A DNA stretch of 64,000 bases from Chloroflexota bacterium (GTDB lineage: Bacteria > Chloroflexota > Anaerolineae > Anaerolineales > Villigracilaceae), in the NCBI GenBank assembly GCA_016195815.1, contig JACPYX010000018.1:124001-188000 (forward strand), in the 5' to 3' direction. The notes under the pieces are model-generated. The model worked only from the letters and a program-made list of their open reading frames with translations. It had not been told where the DNA came from and ran no database searches. Positions 50,856 through 60,980 of the stretch are shown piece after piece. Made by a program: the position numbers and the translations under genes. Positions within the stretch are counted from its first letter, which is position 1. Every line of letters starts with the position of its first letter.

Positions 50856-52019
50856 ATGAATCGCAAGCTGAACGTATTTCTTTCATTGACGCTGGCCCTG
50901 GTATTCGTACTTGCCGCCTGCGCCCCCGCTTCAACCCCGACCGAAGCGCCTGCCACTGAACCCCCAGCCACAGACGCCCCGACGGAGGCTGTCGTCGCCA
51001 CCGAAGCTCCAGCAGTTGACCCGTTGGCTGCGCTCGCCGAAGAATCCAAGAACGAAAAAGATGGCTTGTTGGTCTACTCCATCATGGGCGAAAACAACTG
51101 GGCGCCCGTCATCAAAGCATTCAACGAAAAATATCCTTGGATCACTGTCACCGCGTTGGACCTGGGCACCACCGAAACATTTGAGCGCTACTACACCGAA
51201 TCCGCGGGCGGCGCGCGCACTGCGGACATGATCATCACCTCCGCGCCTGGCGAATGGCAGGAATTCATTGCCAAGGGCGAACTCGAAGTCTACAAGCCCG
51301 TAAATCTGAAAGGTCTGCCAGATTTTGCGACTCTTGCCGACGGCATTTACGCTGTCTCGACCGACCCGTTCATCATCATCTGGAACAAGCAGTTGGTTTC
51401 CACGCCTCCCACTACCATGGCCGACATTGCCGCGCTCGCGGCTGATCCCGCCTTCGCGGGTAAGATTACCACCTACGATGCCGAGAAGAACGGCACTGGG
51501 CACGCCATCAACTGGTTCTGGACTAAAAAGATGGGCGACGCTGGTTGGGCGACGCTCGAAACGATTGGCAAATCCAATGTCAACATGCAGACCTCCGCCG
51601 GGAACATGGTGAAAGCCGTCCTGTCTGGCGAGGCCGCTGTTGGTTACTTTGTCTCTGGCATCTCGGTCTTCCCTAAATTCCCGGATGCCGATGCGGTCTT
51701 GGGTTGGACGTATGACAAGAGTGGCCAGGTCGTGATGATCCGCGGCATGGGACTCACCAAGAAGGCTGCCAGCCCCGCTTCCGCGAAATTGATGATGGAG
51801 TTTATCCTCTCATCCGAAGGTCAGCTTGCGTGGTCTGAAGGCGGTCTCACCGCTTACCGCCCCGATGTTGCCGACAAGGCTAAATATCACCTGCAAAAAG
51901 TCATCGATGCCGTCGGCGCCGACAATGTGATCTACTTCACCTTCGATCCTGAAATAGCTGTCGCTGCCAACCGCCAGGCTTTCGTGGACAAGTGGAAGAC
52001 CGCCCTGGGGCGCCCGTAA
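50856..52019 (+). CDS. ABC-importer substrate-binding lipoprotein (Fe3+/2-AEP-type cluster D fold)
   Basis: The 387-residue protein has a lipobox FVLAAC at residue ~22, a Thr/Pro/Ala linker and a type II periplasmic-binding fold: DGLLVYSIMGENNWAPVIKA, TADMIITSAPGEWQEFI and DPFIIIWNKQL. Such proteins serve transporters for ferric iron, 2-aminoethylphosphonate, or organic acids. The usual Tyr pair of ferric-binding proteins is not evident. Together with the flanking lyase and dehydratase genes, a carboxylate cargo is plausible. GGAG precedes the ATG. Confidence 0.82.
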   Translation: MNRKLNVFLSLTLALVFVLAACAPASTPTEAPATEPPATDAPTEAVVATEAPAVDPLAALAEESKNEKDGLLVYSIMGENNWAPVIKAFNEKYPWITVTALDLGTTETFERYYTESAGGARTADMIITSAPGEWQEFIAKGELEVYKPVNLKGLPDFATLADGIYAVSTDPFIIIWNKQLVSTPPTTMADIAALAADPAFAGKITTYDAEKNGTGHAINWFWTKKMGDAGWATLETIGKSNVNMQTSAGNMVKAVLSGEAAVGYFVSGISVFPKFPDADAVLGWTYDKSGQVVMIRGMGLTKKAASPASAKLMMEFILSSEGQLAWSEGGLTAYRPDVADKAKYHLQKVIDAVGADNVIYFTFDPEIAVAANRQAFVDKWKTALGRP

Positions 52020-52040
52020 TTTCTGATTGGAATTAGAGTA

Positions 52041-52071
52041 GGTGACAGTCACTTTGTAAGTGACTGTCACC
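52041..52071 (+). terminator. Attenuator hairpin between binding protein and permease
   Basis: A perfect 14-pair stem (52041-52054 with 52058-52071) with a three-base loop is followed by TTTCTT. Such partial terminators inside ABC operons let the binding protein be made in excess of the membrane parts. Confidence 0.75.
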
Positions 52072-52100
52072 TTTCTTACAAGAGAGCCGAGGAAAGATAG

Positions 52101-53807
52101 ATGACATCTGCCCCGCTTACAAAACCACGCTTTTCCTGGGATCGCGTTGTTCAGTGGAGCATGGTCGTGTTGACCATTACGCTGGTCGTGTTCCCTGCCT
52201 GGCCCATCGTATATCAAAGTTTTCTCGCCAAGCCGCTGTATGATCAAGGGCGCAATTTTACGTTTTCCAATTACACCAAAATGCTGGCGAATGAGAAGTT
52301 CTGGCATATCCTCGGATACACTGCCGCCTTTGCCATCGCCGCAACCATCCTTGCGCTGGCCATTGGCATTCTGCTCGCGGTTTTGATCAATCGCACCGAC
52401 CTGCCGCTTCGCAAGTTTTATTTCAATCTTGTCACGATCCCATATTATGTTTCACCGCTTGTGCTTGCCTTCGCATGGATGGAGATGTATGGACCCCAGG
52501 GTTTTGGAACCATTTTAGTTCGCGCGCTCAAGTTACCCACCTGGCAATTATATAGTTTTTGGGGCATCGTTGTTGTGTCGGCGATGTATTACATTCCCAA
52601 CACATTTCTCTACGCCACCTCATCGCTCGCGCTGGCTGACCCGCAACTGGAAAGCGCGGCCCGCATCGGCGGAGCGACTCCCTTCCAAACCATCCTGCGG
52701 GTGACGGTTCCCCTGCTTCGTCCCGCCATCCTTTACAGTGCGCTGCTGACTCTCGTCTCGGCATTGGAATTGCTTTCCATTCCACTGGTGCTGGGAAATG
52801 GCGTCGGGATTGACACACTCTCCACATATATCTATGTTTTGGGCGTGGTCGGCGTCAGCAAGGACTACGGCGCGATTGCCGTTGTCGCTATTTTTGTCGT
52901 CCTGCTGGTCACTGTGTTGGTATACCTGCAAGGAAAATTAACCACGCTGGAGCGCCGCTTCGTCACATTGGGCGGCAAGGCGACCCGCCCTAAATTGCTC
53001 GAGTTGGGGAAAATGAAGGGCGTGGTTTCATTCATTGTCGGGCTTTACATTTTGTTGGGCATCATCCTGCCTCTGGCTTCCATCGTGCTGGAATCCTTCG
53101 TGCCATTTCTCAGCCCGTTTGCAAACCCCCTCAAAATGCTGACCTTCGAAAATTACCAGGGCATCTTTTCCTCGCCTGCTTATCGCCAATCTGTGACCAA
53201 TAGCATCTACATTTCCATCTTCGCCGCTGGGATCGGCATCCTGTTCATGGCGTTGGTCTCGCTCACAGCCTACCGTTCCACGTTCAAGGGACGTGGCGTG
53301 GTCAAATACATGGCGCTTTATCCGCGCGCTTTTCCTGGCATCATCGTGGGCATCGGTTTTCTCTGGGCATTCCTGCTCGTTCCGGGAATTGGCTCGCTGC
53401 GAAACACATTGATCGCCATGTCCATCGCCTTCATCATGCGCTATCTCCCGCTTGGATTTAGCGCGGTCAGTCCTGCCATCATGCAAATATCCGATGAACT
53501 GGATCGCGCCGGGCGCGTGGGGGGCGCGACCTGGCTTGGAACAATTCGCCACATTCTCCTGCCCATCCTGCGTCCCGCGCTTTTGTCGGGATACATCATC
53601 CTTGCCATTTCCTTCCTGAAAGAATATGCTGTTGCGCTGTTCCTTTTCTCGGAAGGTTCGCGCGTCATCGGCACCACCATGATCGAACTGTGGAAGCAGG
53701 GTGGGGCGGAACCTGTCGCGGCGCTCTCCACCATCCAGATGGCAATCACCGCCTTCCTCATCTTTGGCAGCACCCGCCTGTTGGGAGTGAAACTCCATGG
53801 AAAATAA
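52101..53807 (+). CDS. Fused ABC-importer permease (two BPD domains)
   Basis: The 568-residue protein has about 12 membrane helices in two halves. Each half has an EAA loop for the ATPase: ESAARIGGATPFQTILRVTV near residue 185 and DELDRAGRVGGATWLGTIRH near residue 470. This duplicated permease is typical of Fe3+-type (AfuB/FbpB) importers. The ATPase gene overlaps its end by 11 bp. Confidence 0.9.
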   Translation: MTSAPLTKPRFSWDRVVQWSMVVLTITLVVFPAWPIVYQSFLAKPLYDQGRNFTFSNYTKMLANEKFWHILGYTAAFAIAATILALAIGILLAVLINRTDLPLRKFYFNLVTIPYYVSPLVLAFAWMEMYGPQGFGTILVRALKLPTWQLYSFWGIVVVSAMYYIPNTFLYATSSLALADPQLESAARIGGATPFQTILRVTVPLLRPAILYSALLTLVSALELLSIPLVLGNGVGIDTLSTYIYVLGVVGVSKDYGAIAVVAIFVVLLVTVLVYLQGKLTTLERRFVTLGGKATRPKLLELGKMKGVVSFIVGLYILLGIILPLASIVLESFVPFLSPFANPLKMLTFENYQGIFSSPAYRQSVTNSIYISIFAAGIGILFMALVSLTAYRSTFKGRGVVKYMALYPRAFPGIIVGIGFLWAFLLVPGIGSLRNTLIAMSIAFIMRYLPLGFSAVSPAIMQISDELDRAGRVGGATWLGTIRHILLPILRPALLSGYIILAISFLKEYAVALFLFSEGSRVIGTTMIELWKQGGAEPVAALSTIQMAITAFLIFGSTRLLGVKLHGK

Positions 53808-54885
53808 TCTCATCATTCAGAATTTGACCAAGCAATTCGCTGGGGTCAGTTCGGTGGCAATCTCAAACATCAACCTGACCGTCAAGGAAGGACAGCTCGC
53901 CACCTTGCTGGGACCTTCAGGTTGCGGCAAAAGCACTACCTTGAATTGCATCGCTGGTCTCGAAGAACCGACTGAAGGCGTGATCCGCGTCGGCGATTTT
54001 ACGATGACCAACACCGCCAAGGGGCTGCTCCTGCCACCCGAACAGCGTCAGTTGGGCATGGTCTTCCAATCCTACGCGCTCTGGCCGCACATGAAAGTGT
54101 TCGACAATGTGGCCTTCAGTTTGAAACTGCAAAAGGTCAAAGGCGACGAATTGAAAAAACGCGTGATGGATTCCCTCGACCTCGTGGGACTCGCCGATCT
54201 CGCCGACCGCTACCCCTTCCAACTCTCTGGCGGACAACAGCAACGCGTCGCCCTGGCGCGCGCGGTCGTGACGCGCCCGCGCCTGCTTCTGCTTGATGAG
54301 CCTTTATCAAATCTGGATGCGAAGATCCGCGAGCAGGCGCGCGTCTGGGTGCGTGAACTGCAACAGCGCGTGGGCATTACCACCGTCTACGTGACGCACG
54401 ACCAGTCCGAGGCCTTCGCCATGTCCGATATGATCGCGGTGATGAACAAGGGCGAGTTGCTCCAGTTCGCACCGCCCGAGGAGATGTATTCACATCCCGC
54501 CACGCAATTCGTGGCTGAATTCATCGGCGCGACCTCCTTCCTCAAGGGTGTGATCGCCTCAATGGACGGGAGCAGGCTCACGGTCCGCGTGGCGAACGGC
54601 GATATCCTCAAGTTGACCGACCGAAGCAGCAAGTCATGGAACGTCAATCAAAATGTGACCATCGCCATCCGCTCAGAGCGCGTCGAAATGGCTGGCGCGC
54701 AGCGCGACGGCAACATCCTCAACGCGGGCGTCAAATCTTCCACGTATCTCGGCTCGAAGTGGCAGCATGTAGTGGATACGGGTTCGGGCAGTCTTAAGGT
54801 CGAGACGGTGGACACCGCACCCAGCGAGCGCATGAGCCTGTACCTGCCGCCCGATTCGATCTTGCTCTTCCCCGAAGAAAAATAA
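53797..54885 (+). CDS. ABC-importer ATPase
   Basis: The 362-residue protein has Walker A LGPSGCGKSTT near residue 40, a signature LSGGQQQRVALARAV, Walker B LLLLDEPLSNLD, H-loop YVTHDQSEAFAM and a TOBE domain at the C-terminus (VTIAIRSERVEMAG). It energises the permease encoded immediately upstream. It belongs to the PotA/FbpC group, so by itself does not reveal the cargo. Confidence 0.93.
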   Translation: MENNLIIQNLTKQFAGVSSVAISNINLTVKEGQLATLLGPSGCGKSTTLNCIAGLEEPTEGVIRVGDFTMTNTAKGLLLPPEQRQLGMVFQSYALWPHMKVFDNVAFSLKLQKVKGDELKKRVMDSLDLVGLADLADRYPFQLSGGQQQRVALARAVVTRPRLLLLDEPLSNLDAKIREQARVWVRELQQRVGITTVYVTHDQSEAFAMSDMIAVMNKGELLQFAPPEEMYSHPATQFVAEFIGATSFLKGVIASMDGSRLTVRVANGDILKLTDRSSKSWNVNQNVTIAIRSERVEMAGAQRDGNILNAGVKSSTYLGSKWQHVVDTGSGSLKVETVDTAPSERMSLYLPPDSILLFPEEK

Positions 54886-54891
54886 TTTCAA

Positions 54892-55152
54892 TTGGGTGGT
54901 TTATGCAAACTGCCCCAATTTGCTTTTAATAAACCCGTCATTGCGAACCACGTTCTTTGCGGCGACGACATGCCGCCGCATCCGTTGATCACGGTCAATG
55001 CCATTAAGCCAAACGGCAGGATAATTAAATTTACAGGTAAAGCGTTGCTCAATACAATGATCGAAGTGAACTATTACCGCAATGGCGGAATTCTCCAGTC
55101 TGTATTTCGACATCTGATGTCTCCTCATGGAATGGACAAACCAATTACGTGA
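54892..55152 (+). pseudogene. Aconitate hydratase (AcnA/AcnD-type), C-terminal remnant
   Basis: From about 54930 the frame reads [20 protein letters not shown] and [17 protein letters not shown], which matches the C-terminal end of AcnA-type aconitases (DTPVEVDYYRHGGILxxVLRxL). Only ~60 residues of an ~890-residue enzyme remain, there is no good start, and the [4Fe-4S] Cys region is absent. Its place between the importer and prpD suggests that an AcnD-like methylcitrate dehydratase or aconitase once belonged to this cluster. Its TGA overlaps the prpD start codon. Confidence 0.75.
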
Positions 55153-56588
55153 CACACAACAACTCCTCCAACCGCCCATCTCCCGATAAAGAACTCGTCC
55201 ACATCGCCGAGTACGTGACCGATTACCAGGTCACCAGCGACCTCGCCTACGAGACCGCGCGTTACTGTCTCATGGACGCGCTCGGCTGTGCCATGCTTGC
55301 GCTCAACTTTCCCGAATGCACAAAATTACTCGGCCCGATAGTGGATGGAACCATCGTCCCCAACGGCAGCCGCGTCCCAGGCACGGGTTACATTCTTGAT
55401 CCCGTCACTGCCGCGTTCAACCTCGGCTCCATGATCCGCTGGCTCGATTACAACGACACCTGGCTCGCCGCCGAATGGGGACATCCCTCCGATAATCTTG
55501 GTGCGATTTTGTCTGTCGCCGATTATCTTAATCGAAATGAAAAACCGCTTCAAATGAAAGATGTATTGACCGCCTCCATCAAAGCCCACGAAATCCAAGG
55601 CATCCTCGCGCTCGAAAATAGTTTCAACCGCCTGGGGCTTGACCATGTGGTTTTGGTCAAAGTTGCATCCACCGCAGTTGTGACTCACATGCTCGGCGGC
55701 GATAAAGAGAAAATCATCAACGCGCTCTCAAACGCGTGGATTGACGGTCAATCCCTCCGCACATATCGTCACGCGCCCAACACAGGTTCGCGCAAATCAT
55801 GGGCGGCGGGCGACGCGGCGGCGCGCGCCGTCTGGCTTTCGCTGATGACGATGAAAGGCGAAATGGGTTATCCCTCCTCGTTGACTGCGCCGAAGTGGGG
55901 ATTTTACGATGTGTTGTTCAAAGGACAGCCGTTTAAATTCCAACGTCCGTACGAATCTTATGTAATGGAAAATGTGTTGTTCAAGATTTCCTTCCCCGCC
56001 GAATTCCACGCGCAGACCGCCGCCGAGTGTGCAATGACTCTTCATCCACAAGTCAAGGATAGAATTGAAGACATCGAGCGCGCGGTCATCACCACGCACG
56101 AGTCTGCGATTCGAATTATTGATAAAACGGGAGCGCTCCATAACCCCGCTGACCGCGATCACTGCATCCAATACATGACCGCCGTGCCGCTCATCTTCGG
56201 GCGTTTGACTGCCGACGATTACGAAGATAACGTCGCATCCGATCCGCGCATTGATTCGCTCCGCGCCAAAATGCAAGTCGTCGAAAACAAAAAATACAGC
56301 GCCGATTATCTCGACCCCGAAAAGCGTTCCATCGCCAACGCGGTGCAAATCTTCTTCAAGGATGGCACGTCCACAGAGAATATCGTTGTAGAATATCCCG
56401 TCGGTCATCGCCGCAGAAGGCAGGAAGGGATTCCATTGCTGGTCGAAAAATTCAAATCCAATCTCGCCACGAGTTTCCCGGAAGAACGCGTCGCCGCCAT
56501 CCTCAGACTTTTCTCCGACCCGGAAAGGCTGGACGCGATGCCTGTACATGAATTCATATATCTCTTCGTGCCGGAGAAAACCGCATGA
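55149..56588 (+). CDS. prpD: MmgE/PrpD-family protein (2-methylcitrate dehydratase-like)
   Basis: The 479-residue protein matches PrpD in length and sequence: [34 protein letters not shown] (the conserved WLDYNDT), [15 protein letters not shown], and a C-terminal [18 protein letters not shown]. PrpD dehydrates 2-methylcitrate to 2-methyl-cis-aconitate. The starting codon is GTG at 55149. Methylcitrate synthase (prpC) is not in the window. Relatives can act on other dicarboxylic substrates, so the exact reaction remains inferred. Confidence 0.85.
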   Translation: MTHNNSSNRPSPDKELVHIAEYVTDYQVTSDLAYETARYCLMDALGCAMLALNFPECTKLLGPIVDGTIVPNGSRVPGTGYILDPVTAAFNLGSMIRWLDYNDTWLAAEWGHPSDNLGAILSVADYLNRNEKPLQMKDVLTASIKAHEIQGILALENSFNRLGLDHVVLVKVASTAVVTHMLGGDKEKIINALSNAWIDGQSLRTYRHAPNTGSRKSWAAGDAAARAVWLSLMTMKGEMGYPSSLTAPKWGFYDVLFKGQPFKFQRPYESYVMENVLFKISFPAEFHAQTAAECAMTLHPQVKDRIEDIERAVITTHESAIRIIDKTGALHNPADRDHCIQYMTAVPLIFGRLTADDYEDNVASDPRIDSLRAKMQVVENKKYSADYLDPEKRSIANAVQIFFKDGTSTENIVVEYPVGHRRRRQEGIPLLVEKFKSNLATSFPEERVAAILRLFSDPERLDAMPVHEFIYLFVPEKTA

Positions 56589-57388
56589 TAGATTTCTCCG
56601 GCAACATCGAACGCTTCACCGGCTTTGCAGACCAGTATGATAAACATCGTCCCGCGCCGCCCACAATACTAGCGGAGGTTCTTACAGGCCTGGCGTGTGT
56701 ACCTCGCCCACGACTCGTGGTTGATCTGGGCAGCGGCACCGGATTGTCCACGCGCTACTGGGCAGACAAAGCGGAGCAAGTCATTGGGGTGGAGCCAACG
56801 CTCGATATGCGGAAACAGGCTGAGGCGCAGACAGAGGCGATGAACGTCGCGTATCGTGAAGGTTTCTCTCATCAAACAGGCTTACCCGATTCATGCGCGC
56901 AGATTGTCACCTGTTCGCAAGCACTGCATTGGATGGAGCCGCAGTCTACGTTCGAAGAGGCGCGTCGCATTCTTGTCCCCGGCGGCGTATTTGCCGCGTT
57001 CGATTATGATTGGCCTCCCACGACATCACATTGGGAGGCCGACGCCGCGTATGAAGTTTGCACGCAGAAGGTCAATGCCGCTGAAGAAAAATATCAAGTC
57101 GCACACGGTTTGCGGCGCTGGCAAAAACATGAACACCTCGCGCGTATGCGCGAGAGCGGATGTTTTCGTTATGTCAAAGAGATTGTCCTCCATCACGTTG
57201 AAACTGGAAACGCAGAGCGCTTGATCGGTTTGCTGTTCAGTCAAGGCAGCGTGATGTCGCTGCTCAAAAAAGGCGTGACCGGGCAAGAATTGGGTATTGA
57301 CGTTTTTCGCCAAACCGTCCAGCGTGCGCTTGGTGATACGCCGCAAATTTGGCATTGGAGTTCGCGCGTCCGTTATGGAATTGTTTAA
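56585..57388 (+). CDS. Class I SAM-dependent methyltransferase
   Basis: The 267-residue protein has the SAM motif [16 protein letters not shown] near residue 45 and VGVEP-like acidic strand ([10 protein letters not shown]), then [20 protein letters not shown], the post-I motifs of the COG2226-type family. It is translationally coupled to prpD (ATGA overlap). Because PrpD products can isomerise to trans-aconitate-like acids that methyltransferases detoxify in other bacteria, such a role is tempting, but sequence gives no direct proof. Confidence 0.82.
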   Translation: MIDFSGNIERFTGFADQYDKHRPAPPTILAEVLTGLACVPRPRLVVDLGSGTGLSTRYWADKAEQVIGVEPTLDMRKQAEAQTEAMNVAYREGFSHQTGLPDSCAQIVTCSQALHWMEPQSTFEEARRILVPGGVFAAFDYDWPPTTSHWEADAAYEVCTQKVNAAEEKYQVAHGLRRWQKHEHLARMRESGCFRYVKEIVLHHVETGNAERLIGLLFSQGSVMSLLKKGVTGQELGIDVFRQTVQRALGDTPQIWHWSSRVRYGIV

Positions 57389-57406
57389 GCCTGATAGAAT
57401 ACTCGC

Positions 57407-58831
57407 ATGACTTTCGACACATCTCTGTTTTCAAGAACTGCGAAACAGACGCGGATGATTCTGCTGGCGCTTTTGATTCTCGTTTCGGCATGTTCATCCA
57501 ATTCAAACAGCGCGGCGCAGACTCCGCCCGCGCCTGATTCTGTTACGATAGACTCATCCTCTCCCAAAATCATTCCTTTCTTCACCACCGAGAACGATCC
57601 GAATCAACTGGCATTCTTGCAATCCATGATTGCCAAATACCAATCCCAGCACCCCGATGTGGAAGTGGATGTCACCATCGCCTGGTCTGCCGAGCGTGGA
57701 CGTCGCTTGTTAAGCGCATTAGCATCCGGTTCCGATCTTGGGATTTTTGAAGTGGAACCTACGTTGATGCCGCGATGGGTGGAGGCTGGTTACCTCCTGC
57801 CGTTGGATGATGTTGTTTCCAATATTGGACCAGATGATTTTATGGAAGGCAGCCTCTACCAACAAAATGGACAGGTGTACGCGGTGCCGTATGCCGTCAG
57901 CGTGTATGGGCTGTGGGTACGCAAGGATCTGCTTGAACAGGCTGGCTTGCCCATTCCAAGAACGTATGATGAGGTGTTAAATGCCGCCCGTGTTTTGACC
58001 AGGGATGGCATGTACGGTATTGCGCTTCCAGCCGGACAGAATATCGCCACTGTCAATTATTTTTCGGTCTTCCTTTGGCAAAATGGCGGAGATTATTTTT
58101 CCTGCGACGGCAAGGTGGTTTTTGGGCAGCCGCAAGCTTTGGAAGCGGTGAAGCGTTGGGCTGAGTTGGCGCAATATGCTCCGCCCGGTTACAGCACGTG
58201 GAGTTACCGCGAACAAATTGACGCGTTCCTTAATCAACGAGTGGCAATGTCAATGTATGGCGGGCGCTTGGGCGTTCAACTGGAAGAGACTCATCCTGAG
58301 TTATCTGATAAAGTGACGGTGATCTTTCCGCCTTTTGGAGCTGAAAAGGTCACGCTTGGGGTGTGGAATCGCTTCGCTATTGCAACGGCAACGAAGAATA
58401 AGCAGGAAGCAAAGGATTTTTTACAATGGTTGATCAGCGACGATCAATTGCTGGGATATGATCTCACCGTGCCGGGGCAGATGATCCCCCTTTTGAAATC
58501 AATCCGTCAAAAAGCGCTCACCAGCCCGGATCCGTTCACTAGCAAACACCCGGATTGGATCCAGTCGTTTTACGATTGGTACGACTACGCCAATCATCCA
58601 GCCATGAATATGGGCTCGGTTGTGAATGGTCAATTCCAACGCTCCGATGTGGTTCCGCCCTGGGCCTGGGAGGTTTTCGGCATCCCCGGCATTGTGGATA
58701 CCATGCTGCAAAATGTGGCAAACGGAAATGATCCCGAACAAGCCTGGCAGGCGGCCGTGACTGAAATGGAACGAACAGTGCAAGCATGGAAATCCATGCG
58801 CCCTGAGTGGAAATCGGCGGGGTGCAAATAA
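57407..58831 (+). CDS. Extracellular solute-binding lipoprotein, family 1 (sugar-type)
   Basis: The 474-residue protein has an N-terminal signal ending in LLILVSAC, a Pro/Ser linker and a MalE-type fold: PFFTTENDPNQLAFLQSMIA, GSDLGIFEVEPTLMPRWVEA, VPYAVSVYGLWVRKDLLEQA and WNRFAIATATKNKQEAKDFL. It would bind a carbohydrate or related solute. No permease or ATPase of the sugar type is adjacent. TAGAAT just before the ATG suggests its own promoter. Its last six codons are the start of the 166 bp repeat. Confidence 0.85.
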   Translation: MTFDTSLFSRTAKQTRMILLALLILVSACSSNSNSAAQTPPAPDSVTIDSSSPKIIPFFTTENDPNQLAFLQSMIAKYQSQHPDVEVDVTIAWSAERGRRLLSALASGSDLGIFEVEPTLMPRWVEAGYLLPLDDVVSNIGPDDFMEGSLYQQNGQVYAVPYAVSVYGLWVRKDLLEQAGLPIPRTYDEVLNAARVLTRDGMYGIALPAGQNIATVNYFSVFLWQNGGDYFSCDGKVVFGQPQALEAVKRWAELAQYAPPGYSTWSYREQIDAFLNQRVAMSMYGGRLGVQLEETHPELSDKVTVIFPPFGAEKVTLGVWNRFAIATATKNKQEAKDFLQWLISDDQLLGYDLTVPGQMIPLLKSIRQKALTSPDPFTSKHPDWIQSFYDWYDYANHPAMNMGSVVNGQFQRSDVVPPWAWEVFGIPGIVDTMLQNVANGNDPEQAWQAAVTEMERTVQAWKSMRPEWKSAGCK

Positions 58832-58980
58832 TATTTCTTGCTGAGATCAAATCAACGCTGGTTTATTTCACAAAAAAACTGGATAGGCATCTTATCTGTC
58901 CAGTTGAATATAAAAAGTTTCTTTTGTAGTTATGCCGCCTGCGTTCGTTTACGAAACTTATACCCGTATACATGATATAT
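58814..58980 (+). repeat. 166-167 bp direct repeat, copy 2, upstream of the second sensor kinase
   Basis: It spans the end of the binding-protein gene, its stop codon, a hairpin (AACTGG...CCAGTT) and the spacer before the NarX-like kinase. Copy 1 is at 47055-47220. As it contains the natural stop of an intact gene, copy 2 is likely the original context. Confidence 0.85.
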
Positions 58981-59065
58981 GCCGCGCAGGGCAGATCCGA
59001 TTGATGTTATGAGACATGGAAAGCAAAATATTCACCCCAAGGTGAATGTTATAATCTGGCAACCC

Positions 59066-60979
59066 ATGATCCACCGTCTTCAAGTTCAACTCACCATTCT
59101 ATTTACAGCGTTCGTTCTCCTTGTGCTGGTATCTGTTGGCGTCACCTATTTGGGGCTACAGACCCAGCAACAGGATGCACTGGTCATAAACCTGGCGGGG
59201 CGTCAGCGTATGTTGATCCAGCAAATGACGCGGCTGTCGTTTCAATTACAAGATGGGGATGAATCTGCCTCTGTCACCTTGAAGGAATCGGAACAAACCT
59301 TTAGTCAGACGTTATCCGCCTTGCGGAATGGGGGAAGCGCTCCCTACCTGACAAACAGCGTGGTCAACCTGCCGATCACGCGTGACCCGCAGTTGCTCGC
59401 CGCATTGGACGAGGTGGGATCGTCCTGGAATCAATACCGCTCCACTTTGGATGCGATGGATACTTCCGCTGATTCCGTGTCATTACTAATTACCCTTGAA
59501 AAACAATCCGATAATCTGGTGCAAGAAGCGGATGCAGTGGTGCGTCTATATGAAGTGACTTCCACTGCCAAGGTGAATCGTTTGCGCTTTATTCAAATTG
59601 TGTTTTTGGTTTTCGCAATAATGTTGCTCGCAGTAGGCGCATGGATGACACGTCGCTCTCTCCTCAAGCCATTGGACGATTTGGGGTTGGCGGCAAAAAG
59701 ACTCGGCGAGAATCAGCTTGATGCGCCGATACAGGTCGAAGGCCCAGAGGAGATGCGGACGTTGTCACAAGCGTTTGATGAGATGCGATCCCGTCTCCAC
59801 ACGGCGCGTGGTGAACTCATCCAATGGAATGCCGCGCTCGAACAACGCGTTGCCCAACGCACGCACGAACTCGAAACGCTCAACGAAGTCAGCCGTGAAA
59901 TTTCTTCGCGGCTCGATATTCAACAGGTGTTGAACTCGGTCACCGAAAAGGCGCGCACATTATTGGGCGGTGAAGTGGCGTCGTTGTGCCTTGTGGATGA
60001 AAGCCAGCACTGGCTGAAACTTCAAACATTGAGCGGTCCGAAACATGCGGTCGTTGGCAACACGATGCGTGCCGATAATCAATTTGCCAATGCTGTATTG
60101 GAGAGTGATGGCGCGATGATTTGCGGAGTAGATGCGTGCCGTGGCGGTTGCCGCATGTTATCGGATGAATATCGTGTCAGTCATCTGGCGGCACCGCTTC
60201 GTATTGGTGATCGCACGATCGGCGCGTTGTGTGTGGGAAGCCCCGCGCAAAATCAATTCGCCGCAGAGTCAGCAGATATGTTAACCAAGCTCGCAAATGT
60301 CGCTGTGATTGCATTGGAGAATGCCCGCCTGTTTGCGCAGGCTGAGCGTGTGGCGACTCTTGAAGAGCGACGCCGTGTTGCCGCAGAGATGCACGATGGA
60401 CTTGGACAAACACTCAGTTATCTCGGCTTGATGACCGACCAGGTTGTGGAATTTCTTTCCGATGGCAAGGAAGTTTCGGCGCTTCAGCGTTTGCATAAAA
60501 CACGCGAGACGATCAGCAAAGCCACGAGCGATGTGCGCCGCGCCATCAACAGCTTAATGGATGAGACACCCGCAACCAAGGATTTATGCACACGCCTGCG
60601 CGATACATTGGATGAAGTCGCATCACAACATGACCTGGAATCGGTCTGGCGTTCTGACGCCGACGCTGCCCCTGATTGCTCTCCGCAAACAGCCGAGCAG
60701 GTATACAACATCACCCGCGAGGCGTTGACCAATGCGGCGCGACATGCAAATGCAAAACAGGTCAGCGTGCAGGTAGGGCGAAGCAATGAAAATTATTTCG
60801 TGACTGTCGAAGATGATGGAAACGGATTCGATATAACTCAACCCGCGCCAGGCGGACATTTTGGTTTGCAGATCATGCAGGCGCGCGCCAAACATATTGG
60901 CGGCGAAATCGAAGTTCAATCCACGCCTGGAAGTGGGACGCGCATTACACTAATGTGGCCGATAGAGGAGAGAGAGTAA
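59066..60979 (+). CDS. narX: NarX-like nitrate/nitrite sensor histidine kinase
   Basis: The 637-residue protein has a membrane helix, an extracytoplasmic PilJ/NarX-type domain with the P-box-like NLAGRQRMLIQQMTRLSFQL near residue 42, a second helix (~residues 180-200), HAMP, a GAF-like domain and a HisKA_3 kinase (RVAAEMHDGLGQTLSYLG). The GAF part ends with CGVDACRGGC, recalling the Cys cluster of E. coli NarX. I start at ATG 59066, 10 bases after a TATAAT (59050-59055); the frame upstream has no ribosome site. It is 1 base from the narL-like gene and four genes from narG. Confidence 0.85.
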   Translation: MIHRLQVQLTILFTAFVLLVLVSVGVTYLGLQTQQQDALVINLAGRQRMLIQQMTRLSFQLQDGDESASVTLKESEQTFSQTLSALRNGGSAPYLTNSVVNLPITRDPQLLAALDEVGSSWNQYRSTLDAMDTSADSVSLLITLEKQSDNLVQEADAVVRLYEVTSTAKVNRLRFIQIVFLVFAIMLLAVGAWMTRRSLLKPLDDLGLAAKRLGENQLDAPIQVEGPEEMRTLSQAFDEMRSRLHTARGELIQWNAALEQRVAQRTHELETLNEVSREISSRLDIQQVLNSVTEKARTLLGGEVASLCLVDESQHWLKLQTLSGPKHAVVGNTMRADNQFANAVLESDGAMICGVDACRGGCRMLSDEYRVSHLAAPLRIGDRTIGALCVGSPAQNQFAAESADMLTKLANVAVIALENARLFAQAERVATLEERRRVAAEMHDGLGQTLSYLGLMTDQVVEFLSDGKEVSALQRLHKTRETISKATSDVRRAINSLMDETPATKDLCTRLRDTLDEVASQHDLESVWRSDADAAPDCSPQTAEQVYNITREALTNAARHANAKQVSVQVGRSNENYFVTVEDDGNGFDITQPAPGGHFGLQIMQARAKHIGGEIEVQSTPGSGTRITLMWPIEERE

Positions 60980-60980
60980 G

